This document shows, one piece after another, positions 32,793 through 40,554 of a stretch of 52,415 nt of DNA (position 1 is its first letter; the number at the start of each line of letters is the position of its first letter). The notes under the pieces are model-generated. The model did not search any database. It had not been told where the DNA came from and worked only from the letters and a program-made list of their open reading frames with translations. The stretch lies in IMG/VR virus record IMGVR_UViG_3300018917_000004, positions 1 through 52,415 of that record; one strand, 5' to 3'. The translations under genes were made by a program, and so were the position numbers. The stretch is from a virus.

Positions 32793-34154
32793 TTAGGCAT
32801 ACTCACTAAAGTAATTTTGAATGATGGGCATCAGGGCGTAACGTGTAGCGTCGATAATATGGTCATTTTGACCATCAGCAACATCTTCTGTTATTATACC
32901 ATCTTTATTCTTTTTCCTATGGTATGCAGCAAATAGCTGTACGGCTTCATCAGGCGTAACGTGCCACTGTGATAACTTACGGTTATAAGGTGATATCGCA
33001 TCTACCGCAGGGAATAATAGACGCTTTTGGTATATAAGGCTATGAACGTAATCTATACCGTCTTGTATCGCATTGTTACCACCTATCGCCCTCTTAAGCC
33101 CCGGTTGATTATGGTCGGCACCAAGGGCCCTAACTTCCAGTATTGACGCTGGTCTACTTGGGTCACAGAATGTATTGACAATATTGTACTTTTGTGCTAA
33201 GCGTACTATTTCCCTATGTAGCATTGGTGTCGTCACAGGGCTACCACCTTGACTTTCGAGACTAAAGTTACCTTGCCATCCTTCCAGGTATGACCACAGG
33301 CCACTAGGGTCACGATTCAACACGACTAACGCAGGGTTAACATCACCCCAGTCAATACCTAGTACATTTATACCATCCGGCATACCTGTTCGTGATAACA
33401 ATGTCACACGGTTATCCTCGTCTAACTCAGAGAATATTTTACCCTCGAAGTCTTCAAAGGAGGCCTCATATTCCTGCCTGAATAACCTGGGTGGCAGCGT
33501 GCGCCTTGCTTCCTCTAGTTCTTCCTCAAGGTTAGGTATCGTCACGTTGCTTGAGGTCGGCTTGTTCCAACTAGCATAAATTTGTGGGAATTGTTCAGCC
33601 CTAAGGTACATTTTATACAGGTGATTCAATTTACCCTTAGGGGTACCTGTGAAGATACCACGGCTACCAAGTGTATCGGCCATCGCCGGTCGGCATACGG
33701 TCGAAAATATGTCCGGTTTCCAATCTTGGTACTCGTCAGCCGCTAAGAACCATATTCTATTACCACGCATTCGGTCACCATTTTGGTCATTAGCACCCCT
33801 AATTACAATCGGTGGCTTACCGTCTCTCAGGTAGATAGTGTGGTCACTGTGGTTAATTTTGTAAGCGTACTTTGACAACGCTGTACCCTCGAACAACGCG
33901 GCCAGCGGTCGCCATAAGATACCCTTAGCTTGTTGCAGTGTAGGCAGGGCCCCTAAGACTACTTGGGGGCTTTGACGGTCAATAGTGCCAGGGAAGGACA
34001 GTGCGGCCCTTACAATTTCCCACTGTATCAACCGTGTCTTCCCAAAGCGCCTACCGTTCACCGTTGTCCTAAAGCGTGCCGGGTGCATGAATATTTCACG
34101 CTGAGCCTCATGTAAACTAATCGGTATCATTTTCTTTAGTGCCTCCAGTTTCAC
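32793..34154 (-). CDS. Terminase large subunit (packaging ATPase-nuclease)
   Basis: 453 aa. Walker A GRRFGKT is at residues 34-40, Walker B IWFLAADE at 134-141, and the coupling TGTPKG at 169-174. The RNase H-like nuclease shows its acidic residues at D268 (LGIDWGDVNP), D331 (TFCDPSRP) and D431/D435 (NDHIIDATRYA). It pumps DNA through the portal and cuts it. The start overlaps the preceding 111-aa gene by 38 nt. Confidence 0.92.
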   Translation of the reverse strand: MKLEALKKMIPISLHEAQREIFMHPARFRTTVNGRRFGKTRLIQWEIVRAALSFPGTIDRQSPQVVLGALPTLQQAKGILWRPLAALFEGTALSKYAYKINHSDHTIYLRDGKPPIVIRGANDQNGDRMRGNRIWFLAADEYQDWKPDIFSTVCRPAMADTLGSRGIFTGTPKGKLNHLYKMYLRAEQFPQIYASWNKPTSSNVTIPNLEEELEEARRTLPPRLFRQEYEASFEDFEGKIFSELDEDNRVTLLSRTGMPDGINVLGIDWGDVNPALVVLNRDPSGLWSYLEGWQGNFSLESQGGSPVTTPMLHREIVRLAQKYNIVNTFCDPSRPASILEVRALGADHNQPGLKRAIGGNNAIQDGIDYVHSLIYQKRLLFPAVDAISPYNRKLSQWHVTPDEAVQLFAAYHRKKNKDGIITEDVADGQNDHIIDATRYALMPIIQNYFSEYA

Positions 34155-34452
34155 CTTGTGGCCCTGTTATCACATGAAGCTCGAATTGATAATCACGGTC
34201 TTCCGGTGCGCCCTCTGACGCTATATCATACAGGTCTTTCACGATACCCCAGGTCACCCTAATGGCTTGTACGGCCGTTCGCATATCAATTTCAGTAACG
34301 ACCACTACGTCACCTTTGGCTGATGCTTTCTCCTGTTGGTACCCTTCTACACTTTTAGACCTGATTACCTCCAATTCAGCCAACAATTGCATAGGGTCAG
34401 CTTGGAATTCACCTATGCTCTTCAAGTATCGTTTCGCTTGCTCAGGTGTCAT
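34117..34452 (-). CDS. Probable terminase small subunit or its partner, 111 aa
   Basis: Overlaps the terL start by 38 nt, the usual place of a small terminase. Helical N-terminus (TPEQAKRYLKSIGEFQADPMQLLAELEVIRS), then DMRTAVQAIRVTWGIVKDLYD, no clear HTH. The 171-aa gene upstream does have an HTH, so which of the two is TerS is open. A GTGATAACA copy encodes HVITG here. Confidence 0.5.
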   Translation of the reverse strand: MTPEQAKRYLKSIGEFQADPMQLLAELEVIRSKSVEGYQQEKASAKGDVVVVTEIDMRTAVQAIRVTWGIVKDLYDIASEGAPEDRDYQFELHVITGPQGETGGTKENDTD

Positions 34453-34459
34453 AATGTTA

Positions 34460-34975
34460 TCACAGTGCTACAGGTGTACTCAGGGCCTTCTTTGCTGTCA
34501 TCAATACATCTAAGGTTACTTGTGTCGCAATACATTTATAGTATGCATCACAAAGCACCTTTGTTATCACACTTGATATAGTAAGGTAAATGTAGAATCT
34601 AGGTGGCACCATGACCTCTTCAGAGTCACACGTTGCCCCTATTACCTCCCATAACCTATTGTCGTTCACCGTTACCCACTTGGTACGTTCATTCAACACT
34701 TTGTTACTAAGGTATTTTGTCTCTTTAGTGCCCTCTTTCAGAATAGTGAGAGCATAGTTATAAGCGGCCTCAACACCCTGGTAGTCACTAATTATCGACC
34801 GGGCCAACGAGGTGACATTAGGGTCAGTGATGTGGTCACCATATTTATTACGTAACAACTGGGACATATAGACATGACTGACACCATACCGGCGTCCTAG
34901 TTTCCTCAACGATACATTCTGAAGTAGCAATGTCAGCGCTTCATCTAGGTCTACTTGGTCTCTCTTGTTAGTCAT
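34460..34975 (-). CDS. HTH protein, terminase small subunit candidate, 171 aa
   Basis: Residues ~20-46 (NVSLRKLGRRYGVSHVYMSQLLRNKYG) form a helix-turn-helix of the kind used by small terminases to recognise pac/cos sites. The rest is helical (AYNYALTILKEGTKETKYLSN). It lies two genes upstream of terL with an 8-nt gap to 34117-34452 that contains the TTATCACA motif. A transcription regulator is the alternative. Promoter: minus-strand TGT-TATACT at 35011-35016. Confidence 0.6.
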   Translation of the reverse strand: MTNKRDQVDLDEALTLLLQNVSLRKLGRRYGVSHVYMSQLLRNKYGDHITDPNVTSLARSIISDYQGVEAAYNYALTILKEGTKETKYLSNKVLNERTKWVTVNDNRLWEVIGATCDSEEVMVPPRFYIYLTISSVITKVLCDAYYKCIATQVTLDVLMTAKKALSTPVAL

Positions 34976-35010
34976 AACTCAATTAATACCGTTTAGTTCT
35001 GTTAGGTAAC

Positions 35011-35016
35011 AGTATA
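35011..35016 (-). promoter_or_regulatory. Extended -10 promoter before the packaging genes
   Basis: Minus-strand TGT-TATACT, 36 nt upstream of the ATG at 34975 and just past the GCAA-capped terminator at 35027-35044. Confidence 0.5.
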
Positions 35017-35026
35017 ACACAAATAA

Positions 35027-35044
35027 CCCCTAGTTGCCTAGGGG
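35027..35044 (-). terminator. GCAA-capped terminator
   Basis: On the minus strand CCCCTAG-GCAA-CTAGGGG (perfect 7-bp stem, GNRA tetraloop) followed by TTATTTGTG. A near-identical copy is at 41673-41692. Confidence 0.75.
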
Positions 35045-35069
35045 TCTCATGTGTGACTTTGTTATCACA

Positions 35070-35207
35070 TTAGTTTTGTTGGTTATCAGGGGCACCATCG
35101 CCCCCAGTATCCTCTACGGCACTTAGGTCAACTTCGACGTTACCGTCAGCATCAACGGTAATGAATTCATCATACTCCCCATCGGCCCTGGTTTCTTCGA
35201 CTGACAT
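35070..35207 (-). CDS. Very acidic small protein, 45 aa
   Basis: GGAGG lies 6 nt before the ATG at 35207. The peptide is strongly acidic (VEETRADGEYDEFITVDADG, ending TGGDGAPDNQQN). Its 5' end overlaps 35170-35358 and it is the last gene before the GCAA-capped terminator. Possibly a DNA mimic, but this is composition-based only. Confidence 0.55.
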   Translation of the reverse strand: MSVEETRADGEYDEFITVDADGNVEVDLSAVEDTGGDGAPDNQQN

Positions 35208-35358
35208 TGGCATCCTCCACACCGTACTTATAAGCCTGATGTTCACTGTTTGTTCTGAAGAAATGAAAGGGCCTCATAGGGTCAGTATTTAGCCCGAATG
35301 CATATGCTTTCCTCAGTCTACCTGTGTTAATCAAGCACCTAGGGTAGAATTGAGTCAC
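35170..35358 (-). CDS. Small protein, 62 aa, overlapping the ATPase gene
   Basis: Starts at a GTG at 35358, 20 nt inside the 3' end of 35339-36802 in another frame, with GAGGTG just upstream. The middle (LRKAYAFGLNTDPMRPFHFFRTNSEHQAYKYGVED) looks like a real protein rather than a chance frame. It overlaps the acidic gene downstream by 38 nt. Function unknown. Confidence 0.5.
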   Translation of the reverse strand: MTQFYPRCLINTGRLRKAYAFGLNTDPMRPFHFFRTNSEHQAYKYGVEDANVSRRNQGRWGV

Positions 35359-36802
35359 TTGTCACCTCGATATCATTAGTCTCATTATAGCCTTCTGGTG
35401 CGTCGCCGGTCAACCTATCCTGGCCACCAATTAGCTTTATAGGGCCGTATTCATTCTCTACTTTGCGCCAGTGCTTCAAACCTACCTTAAACGCCTTATC
35501 GCCCTTACCTACACCCCAGGCCTCACGTATAATACGGCCCTTCGACCAACCAAGGTTAGCTTTCTCAACAGCCACCTTATATAACACTTGTGATAACATT
35601 ATATCTGATGTACTTGTTATCACAATTTCATTAGTGTCTACAGGTACCGTGAGGGTGTTGGTTACAGTTGGCGCTACCGGGGACACCGTTACCCACTGGT
35701 TAGGCTTAGGCAACTCAGCATAATATTTATCTACAATGCACTTATGCTCTTGTGATAACATGGTACTCAGTGTAGCCTGCCAATAGGCCCGGTGTGCGTC
35801 ATTGCTCAATAGGCCCATTATTTCAATAGCGCGTTCTTCAGCCCCTGTACCTACATAGATGTGACACAGTGACTGCCTAACAGCACCCTGGCCCTCAATA
35901 CCTAATGATTTAACGTCATTCTGCTGTACAATCAGAATCAGCCTAATGTTCACCTTTCGCGCTTCTCGCACTAGGTCTAGCCAGATGTCACGAAGGCCAG
36001 GGTAGTCGCTAAGTGAGTTGAATTCGTCACAGATAAAATTGATAGGCTCACCTGACACAAAGCGGCCGTCATCGCCTAATTTTAACCGGCGTTTCATTTC
36101 AAACCACAGGGCCCTGAATGCTTGACAAATCGTTGGCGATATGGTACCCTCTTCAATTTCAGACCACGTTACTATACCATCATGACCCTGTGGCACTGTT
36201 ATCACACGTAACATGTTATCCCACTGGTCTAACGGTGTCTTAACGTTGAATTGGTGCTTATTGAAGGCCGCGCCGTTACCTACGTTATTTTCGGCCCCTA
36301 TGATTCTCTTACAAGACGAGAACTCACCTACCTGCCAGTGCGGTATAGCGCCGTAGGTTGTACCTTTCAACAAGCCTGCCAAGTTCTCAGCTAGAGTACT
36401 CTTACCACCGCCGCTAGCGCCGATAATGAGACAATGAGGATACAGGTTAGGCTTAGTAACCAATTCTTGCCAATCGAATGTCTTAGGTACCTCAGGGGCC
36501 TCTAGCACAGGCCTGGTAGCCTCATAATATCTAGCGGTGCGGCTCATGTCACTCACATTTCTCAGGTCTCTAGAGGCCTCTAGTGACTCTCTGCCGTTCC
36601 TAGATGACACCATAGCCACTGTGCTTGTCATGGCCCCCGTTAGCAATAGCATCGTTTTACTGACACCGATTGTACACAGGGCACCATACAGCGACGCGGT
36701 GATACCCGTTACAGCCACTGTGTTAATAATAGCTGTACGCAGATAATGTGATTGAAGGAAGGCCGCTTCTGACCTAATGCTGCCGGGGTCATAATTCATC
36801 AC
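35339..36802 (-). CDS. Membrane-anchored FtsK/HerA/TraD-like ATPase
   Basis: 487 aa. Two membrane segments near the N-terminus (about residues 22-44 and 47-66), then an AAA-type motor: Walker A GASGGGKST at 128-136, Walker B INFICDEF at 254-261, and LILIVQQNDVKSL (288-300) as a Gln sensor. This is the plan of DNA-pumping FtsK/HerA and conjugative coupling ATPases, distinct from terminase. It starts by overlapping the stop of a membrane-protein gene. A role in DNA entry, segregation or exclusion at the host membrane is possible; no evidence fixes it. Confidence 0.7.
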   Translation of the reverse strand: MMNYDPGSIRSEAAFLQSHYLRTAIINTVAVTGITASLYGALCTIGVSKTMLLLTGAMTSTVAMVSSRNGRESLEASRDLRNVSDMSRTARYYEATRPVLEAPEVPKTFDWQELVTKPNLYPHCLIIGASGGGKSTLAENLAGLLKGTTYGAIPHWQVGEFSSCKRIIGAENNVGNGAAFNKHQFNVKTPLDQWDNMLRVITVPQGHDGIVTWSEIEEGTISPTICQAFRALWFEMKRRLKLGDDGRFVSGEPINFICDEFNSLSDYPGLRDIWLDLVREARKVNIRLILIVQQNDVKSLGIEGQGAVRQSLCHIYVGTGAEERAIEIMGLLSNDAHRAYWQATLSTMLSQEHKCIVDKYYAELPKPNQWVTVSPVAPTVTNTLTVPVDTNEIVITSTSDIMLSQVLYKVAVEKANLGWSKGRIIREAWGVGKGDKAFKVGLKHWRKVENEYGPIKLIGGQDRLTGDAPEGYNETNDIEVTSDSILP

Positions 36803-37263
36803 TATTCTCCTATAGTTCCAACTGGTGTTACAATGTTATAACAAGACTCACCAGGGCCTATTTGACCCTGTTCACATCGGGCACTCGGTACGATACTAAC
36901 GCACCCTAGGCTAATACCTGCCATAATGCACACCAATCGCATCATGGCCATCGGTGCCAACTTAGCATTACTATAGGTAGTTATACCTAGTAGTAAAATG
37001 ATAGTACCTGAGGGTATGAGGAGTAACGGGAAGGTAGGAATACCTACTGTAATTAGGCCCCAAGTGGACACCCATAGCCCTAGGTTCCCGGCGGCCTCAA
37101 CTCTACTGTTAGGTAAAGAGAAGAACTTTGACCACTCATGAACCCAGCCGTCACTACTATCATTAGTGTTGCCTTGGATACTCAAGGGCGTCACTGTCTG
37201 TTGCCCTAGTATCCCCTGCCTCTCTATTGCTGCTATGTCTTTCTGAGGTTCCCTGTTGTCCAT
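36802..37263 (-). CDS. Multi-pass membrane protein, 153 aa
   Basis: The ATG at 37263 has GGAG 5 nt upstream; a longer frame begins inside the TTGTTATCACAA motif and is less likely. A soluble N-terminal ~55 residues precede about three hydrophobic segments (LWVSTWGLITVGIPTF, LLIPSGTIILLLGIT, LVCIMAGISLGCVSIV). The stop overlaps the ATPase start, so the two are coupled and probably form a membrane complex. Confidence 0.65.
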   Translation of the reverse strand: MDNREPQKDIAAIERQGILGQQTVTPLSIQGNTNDSSDGWVHEWSKFFSLPNSRVEAAGNLGLWVSTWGLITVGIPTFPLLLIPSGTIILLLGITTYSNAKLAPMAMMRLVCIMAGISLGCVSIVPSARCEQGQIGPGESCYNIVTPVGTIGE

Positions 37264-37435
37264 AACTCTCCATGATGGTACTTGTGATAACAATAGCACT
37301 GCCTTGAACTACTAAGGCCGTTATAACAGCGATGTAGGTTAGTTTATCCTGATGGCACCTGGCAGCATTCTGAATTCTAGCAATACCGGGGCCCCACTGG
37401 TTACCTCCTATTCTACCTGATGTTTTAGGGGCCAT
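37163..37435 (-). CDS. Small single-pass membrane protein, 90 aa
   Basis: A basic N-terminus (MAPKTSGRIGGNQWGPGIARI) leads to one membrane segment at ~32-54 (KLTYIAVITALVVQGSAIVI) and a polar tail, the last third of which is encoded in overlap (101 nt) with the next gene. GGAT lies 6 nt before the ATG. First gene of the three-gene membrane/ATPase operon. Function unknown. Confidence 0.55.
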   Translation of the reverse strand: MAPKTSGRIGGNQWGPGIARIQNAARCHQDKLTYIAVITALVVQGSAIVITSTIMESYGQQGTSERHSSNREAGDTRATDSDALEYPRQH

Positions 37436-37463
37436 AAGTCATCCAACTGTTTACTATATCTCT

Positions 37464-37519
37464 AATATAGCACAATGCTTCGCATTACAACCGTATTGTG
37501 CCAGTTATAAAGTGGCACA
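37464..37519 (-). promoter_or_regulatory. Promoter and inverted-repeat operator of the membrane/ATPase operon
   Basis: Extended -10 TGC-TATATT (37464-37469) on the minus strand. Operator TGTGCCA-GTTATAAAG-TGGCACA (37497-37519) has perfect arms and lies between this promoter and the divergent gene starting at 37582. Confidence 0.7.
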
Positions 37520-37581
37520 CGGTTAACAGCGATTAGTATCTGTGTGATATTGTGATAACAAGTAATATAAGGAGGCACGAA

Positions 37582-38172
37582 GTGCTTGACGGTAAAAAGG
37601 TAATTAGTTACATGAGGGCTAAGGGCTATGAAGTGCGTGCGGTTAACCTAGTAGGTATTGAGGGCATGAATGCTGATGGTAGCCTCAATAGTGACCAGTT
37701 AGACCTATGGAATGATGTTGTCTTGGTCATCAGGGACACTGGTGAGATATTGGTCTCAGCGGTAGCCACAACGGAACCAGGCCGCTATTACACTAAGAAC
37801 CGTATGAACCCACGAGGGGCCGCTAGGTTAGCCATAGGGCAACATAAGGATGCTTGGGCCTTCGGTTACCACAACTATGATAAGTCGCATCCTGCCTTAG
37901 TTCAAGTAGGGCCGGTTACTGTCCACCGTGACAATAATGCTGATGGTTTCCGTACTGCTGACGTTACCGACGTGGGCCTCTTCGGTGTCAATATACACGG
38001 TACTCTTGACAGGCATAGTGCCAACAGTGTAGGCCGTTGGTCTGCCGGTTGTGTTGTTAGCCGTGATTGGCCTAAGCACCTCACTATCCTAAAATTCATG
38101 CGTGACTCAGGACGGCCCCTGATTACCTTCACGCTACTCGACGGCACCGATTTCTATAAGTTAACTCGGTAA
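37582..38172 (+). CDS. Probable peptidoglycan enzyme, L,D-transpeptidase (YkuD)-like, 196 aa
   Basis: The start is a GTG at 37582 with a perfect AGGAGG 6 nt upstream. The motif FGVNIHGT...SVGRWSAGCVVSRDW (residues ~137-166) has the His and Cys of the YkuD-type catalytic signature (HGT...SxGC), common in phage enzymes that cut or modify peptidoglycan cross-links. The N-terminal half contains GRYYTKNRMNPRGAARL. A holin-like membrane protein follows at 38535, so this may be the main lysis cassette. The exact bond cleaved is unknown. Confidence 0.65.
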   Translation: MLDGKKVISYMRAKGYEVRAVNLVGIEGMNADGSLNSDQLDLWNDVVLVIRDTGEILVSAVATTEPGRYYTKNRMNPRGAARLAIGQHKDAWAFGYHNYDKSHPALVQVGPVTVHRDNNADGFRTADVTDVGLFGVNIHGTLDRHSANSVGRWSAGCVVSRDWPKHLTILKFMRDSGRPLITFTLLDGTDFYKLTR

Positions 38173-38178
38173 CACATT

Positions 38179-38355
38179 ATGACGTACTATTGCATACCGG
38201 AAGGCATCTTTGTCTTGACGGTCTTAAATGACCAAGGGCCTATCGATGAAGTTTATGCGACTGAGGATGAACTAGAGGCCCGTATTGACTCCCTTATGTA
38301 CACCGATACTCTCGTATGGCTCAACACTATGCCCGGTGGCCCTTATATGCTTTGA
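38179..38355 (+). CDS. Small acidic protein, 58 aa
   Basis: A short frame 6 nt after the lysin-like gene: MTYYCIPEGIFVLTVLNDQG, then PIDEVYATEDELEARIDSL, ending TMPGGPYML. The coding pattern (acidic amphipathic helix, short spacing) supports translation; no ribosome-binding site is obvious. Function unknown. Confidence 0.55.
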   Translation: MTYYCIPEGIFVLTVLNDQGPIDEVYATEDELEARIDSLMYTDTLVWLNTMPGGPYML

Positions 38356-38390
38356 TAGGTATTTATACTTACCGATAGCTCTAAAGGAAA

Positions 38391-38496
38391 AGTGGTACCA
38401 CAGGGGGTGTGAGGCAACCAGTAACACCTATAAGCCTTATGTGGTAAAGGTTTCAGCCAATTAACATAATGGTACCATTCGCACAGTGGTACCACT
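38391..38496. promoter_or_regulatory. Cluster of GGTACC-centred palindromes (locus 3)
   Basis: AGTGGTACCACA at 38391-38402, AATGGTACCATT at 38468-38479 and AGTGGTACCACT at 38485-38496. The last abuts a possible -35 (TTTGAA, 38496-38501) 17 bp before an extended -10 TGC-TAAAAT (38519-38524), so it could regulate the membrane-protein gene. Confidence 0.5.
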
Positions 38497-38534
38497 TTGA
38501 ACCTAAGTTACATTGTGCTAAAATGACTCACCCT

Positions 38535-38852
38535 ATGATAACTTGGTATAACCAAGATGACCCTATGAATACTAGTGATAATGTTACAACAAGTACATCA
38601 CATGACCCTTCAGTAAACATTGAGAATATTGAGGGTAACTTGAACTCTAATGCGCCTAAAGCAACAGTGCCCCCAGTTACCTACGGGTATCTAGAGACAC
38701 TTAAGACAGCGTTGGTTGCTATTTCAATTATCGGCACAATTGGACTCGCTTGGAAATATGAGGCCGCGTTAACCCCGGCGTTAGTCGTGCTAGGTAGTGC
38801 GGTCGGCGGCTACTTTGGCGCTCAATCTCCTAATAACTCCAAGTCTACTTAG
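38535..38852 (+). CDS. Holin-like membrane protein
   Basis: The frame is open from 38469 but the palindromes and a likely promoter lie in its first part, so the ATG at 38535 (or 38565) is preferred. After an Asn/Thr-rich soluble head come two membrane segments, LKTALVAISIIGTIGLAW and TPALVVLGSAVGGYFGA, with a short polar tail. Size, two spans and position after the peptidoglycan enzyme fit a class II holin. The start is uncertain. Confidence 0.55.
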   Translation: MITWYNQDDPMNTSDNVTTSTSHDPSVNIENIEGNLNSNAPKATVPPVTYGYLETLKTALVAISIIGTIGLAWKYEAALTPALVVLGSAVGGYFGAQSPNNSKST

Positions 38853-38854
38853 GG

Positions 38855-39097
38855 CTAACTTTCGCCCTTGGTTATTCGTGGCTCTAAGAGAAACAGTAGG
38901 CGAGTATAGTGAGCTGTGAGGATACCTAATAACCTCTCGGTCTCCTTAGGCTTTTCGAGGTACACTGCGGCCAGAAACATATCAGCGGCCCTATCATCAT
39001 AACCATATACCTTAAGGAGTAGATAGGCAGTATGTAACTTGTGGCCACAGCGTATCTGTGATAACAATTCAGAAGCGTATTCAATAGGAGCTTTCAT
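38855..39097 (-). CDS. Small helical protein, 80 aa
   Basis: Its ATG shares the tetranucleotide CATG with the ATG of the divergent gene at 39096, so the two genes start back-to-back with two bases in common. The protein is helical (HTAYLLLKVYGYDDRAADMFLAAVYLEKPKETERLLG) and contains LLSQ encoded by TTGTTATCACAG. No ribosome-binding site is visible. It converges on the holin-like gene with a 2-nt gap. Confidence 0.5.
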   Translation of the reverse strand: MKAPIEYASELLSQIRCGHKLHTAYLLLKVYGYDDRAADMFLAAVYLEKPKETERLLGILTAHYTRLLFLLEPRITKGES

Positions 39098-39446
39098 GTC
39101 AATTAATGTGTCCAGTTTACAAAAGTCGATATCAGGGGCAGCAGAGGATATAAGTGGTAATGTAAGTAACTTTCGAGAAATACTGAGTACATCGCCTCAA
39201 CTATCACCCTTCGAGTACCCCCCGGCCGTACAGAGTGGCATTGATGCCCTGGAAACCGTAGGGGTCACGCTGCCATCAGAGGATGAACTAGTAGCCATCG
39301 CTAACGACCAAATTAGCGCCGTATTTGACGAGTTAGCCCCTGAGCTAAACAGTGCCCTTGATGTCGTTGAGGATGCCTTAGGCTTCATCACTGGCGCTAG
39401 TGACGACGCGGCCACCATGCTGAATAAGATAACCTGGTTACTTTAA
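39096..39446 (+). CDS. Acidic helical protein, 116 aa, unknown function
   Basis: AGGAG lies 5 nt before the ATG at 39096. The protein is acidic and helical (DELVAIANDQISAVFDELAPELNSALDVVEDALGFI) with a Pro/Ser-rich middle. No family recognised. The stop is followed by a GGCAC-UGC-GUGCGC hairpin and then the terminator at 39484-39509. Confidence 0.6.
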   Translation: MSINVSSLQKSISGAAEDISGNVSNFREILSTSPQLSPFEYPPAVQSGIDALETVGVTLPSEDELVAIANDQISAVFDELAPELNSALDVVEDALGFITGASDDAATMLNKITWLL

Positions 39447-39483
39447 GGCACTGCGTGCGCTAAGTACACTATGAAAACTAAAT

Positions 39484-39509
39484 ACCCTGTTATCACAAGG
39501 ACACAGGGT
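39484..39509. terminator. Hairpin terminator carrying TGTTATCAC (copy 8)
   Basis: Arms ACCCTGT/ACAGGGT between 39096-39446 (plus) and the minus-strand gene 39562-39708; identical in its core to copies 7 and 10. Confidence 0.75.
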
Positions 39510-39561
39510 GCTTAGTGTTATTTAGTTGTTAGTTAATTAAAGGCCGCTCACCTCCCTAGTG

Positions 39562-39708
39562 TTACTTAGTTTCCTTAGTGGGTTTTGGTTGGCCCTCAGG
39601 CACTACCGGGGTATTGGTTGGCTTTGAGATACGAACGTCCTCCTGTTGAATCTGGTCTAGCACGCTTTGTACTCGGTCAGCTTGTGAATCAGTGGCCACT
39701 ATTGTCAT
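39562..39708 (-). CDS. Small charged protein, 48 aa
   Basis: AGGAG lies 5 nt before the ATG at 39708. The peptide has an amphipathic helix (DSQADRVQSVLDQIQQEDV) and a Pro/Lys-rich tail (TNTPVVPEGQPKPTKETK). It is the only convincing gene downstream of the promoter at 40518-40546, about 800 nt away. Function unknown. Confidence 0.55.
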   Translation of the reverse strand: MTIVATDSQADRVQSVLDQIQQEDVRISKPTNTPVVPEGQPKPTKETK

Positions 39709-39719
39709 TAGCTCCTTCT

Positions 39720-40511
39720 TGTTGACTAGGGTGTACAGGGTGACCTAATGGTCAACGGTAGTTATATTACTACCTGCTTTCTCATAATGTGACTTTGTTA
39801 TAACAGAGGCATTGTGAGCCTCAGGGCCCCAAGTTGACTTGCACAACCTCTAATTACTCCTTCTGGCATCTTGACTACAATGTAGGTTTATTAGCTGAAC
39901 TGAGTTCTTAGGAAACTATCGGGGCCGTGAGTGAGACCTTAGGGTACTAAATGGCTTAGTAGGCGCATAGAGTACCCTCGTATCTCTATAATGTTAACTA
40001 GCTTTCACCGCCTCTACTCGGTTAGTTCTAGTTGACATATGGTAACTTAATTACTTAGTAGCTTTGCTTGCCTCTGTGTATCTCAGGTGGTCTCTGTTTA
40101 TCATCAGCGGTAGAGGTTGACACCAATAACTCACTTTGACTTACTTTGACACTCGTTGACTCACTTGGCTATTTTAGCTTTCAGTTACGTTTGTTTGAAT
40201 CAGGTGAAATAAGGGAACCTGGCAACCCTAATATACTTATTAGGCTATATTAGACCCTTAGGCGTTTTGAGTAGCCGCCTTTCCTACCTAGTCCTTTAGG
40301 TGAACTAGAACCTTTATGACCCTAAGGTCAGTTGGTTTTGCCACGTCCCTTGATTCAAGTGGCACTTCCTAGTCTTAATGCTGGGTACCAGTTATCAGGT
40401 GTGGCGTGAGGTTTCCAGGGTTTCTACGGCTTCCACATTTTACTGCGGCTTCCAGACTATCTCGTTTAAACGGCGTCTGAGCTTTTCGCTTTCACCCTCT
40501 CTGTCCCTCAC
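39720..40511 (-). ncRNA. Second candidate long structured RNA (~0.8 kb)
   Basis: The stretch between 39708 and 40555 has no gene on either strand but begins with a consensus minus-strand promoter (40518-40546). The transcript folds well by eye: CAGAC...GTCTG around CGTTTAAACG (near 40450-40480), GCCAC...GTGGC enclosing CTTG-AAT-CAAG (near 40340-40365), CTAGT...ACTAG (near 40285-40310), GGCG...CGCC (near 40260-40280), AATATA...TATATT (near 40230-40252) and GGTAGT...ACTACC (39757-39774). The 3' end is uncertain, and the RNA may also be a long leader for 39562-39708. Confidence 0.5.
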
Positions 40512-40517
40512 TTCTCT

Positions 40518-40546
40518 AATATATCGCGCTTAGCCCTGAGTGTCAA
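40518..40546 (-). promoter_or_regulatory. Consensus sigma70-type promoter of the second long RNA unit
   Basis: TTGACA (40541-40546), exactly 17 bp, TATATT (40518-40523) on the minus strand: the best-matching promoter in the window. Confidence 0.8.
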
Positions 40547-40554
40547 CCATTTAA

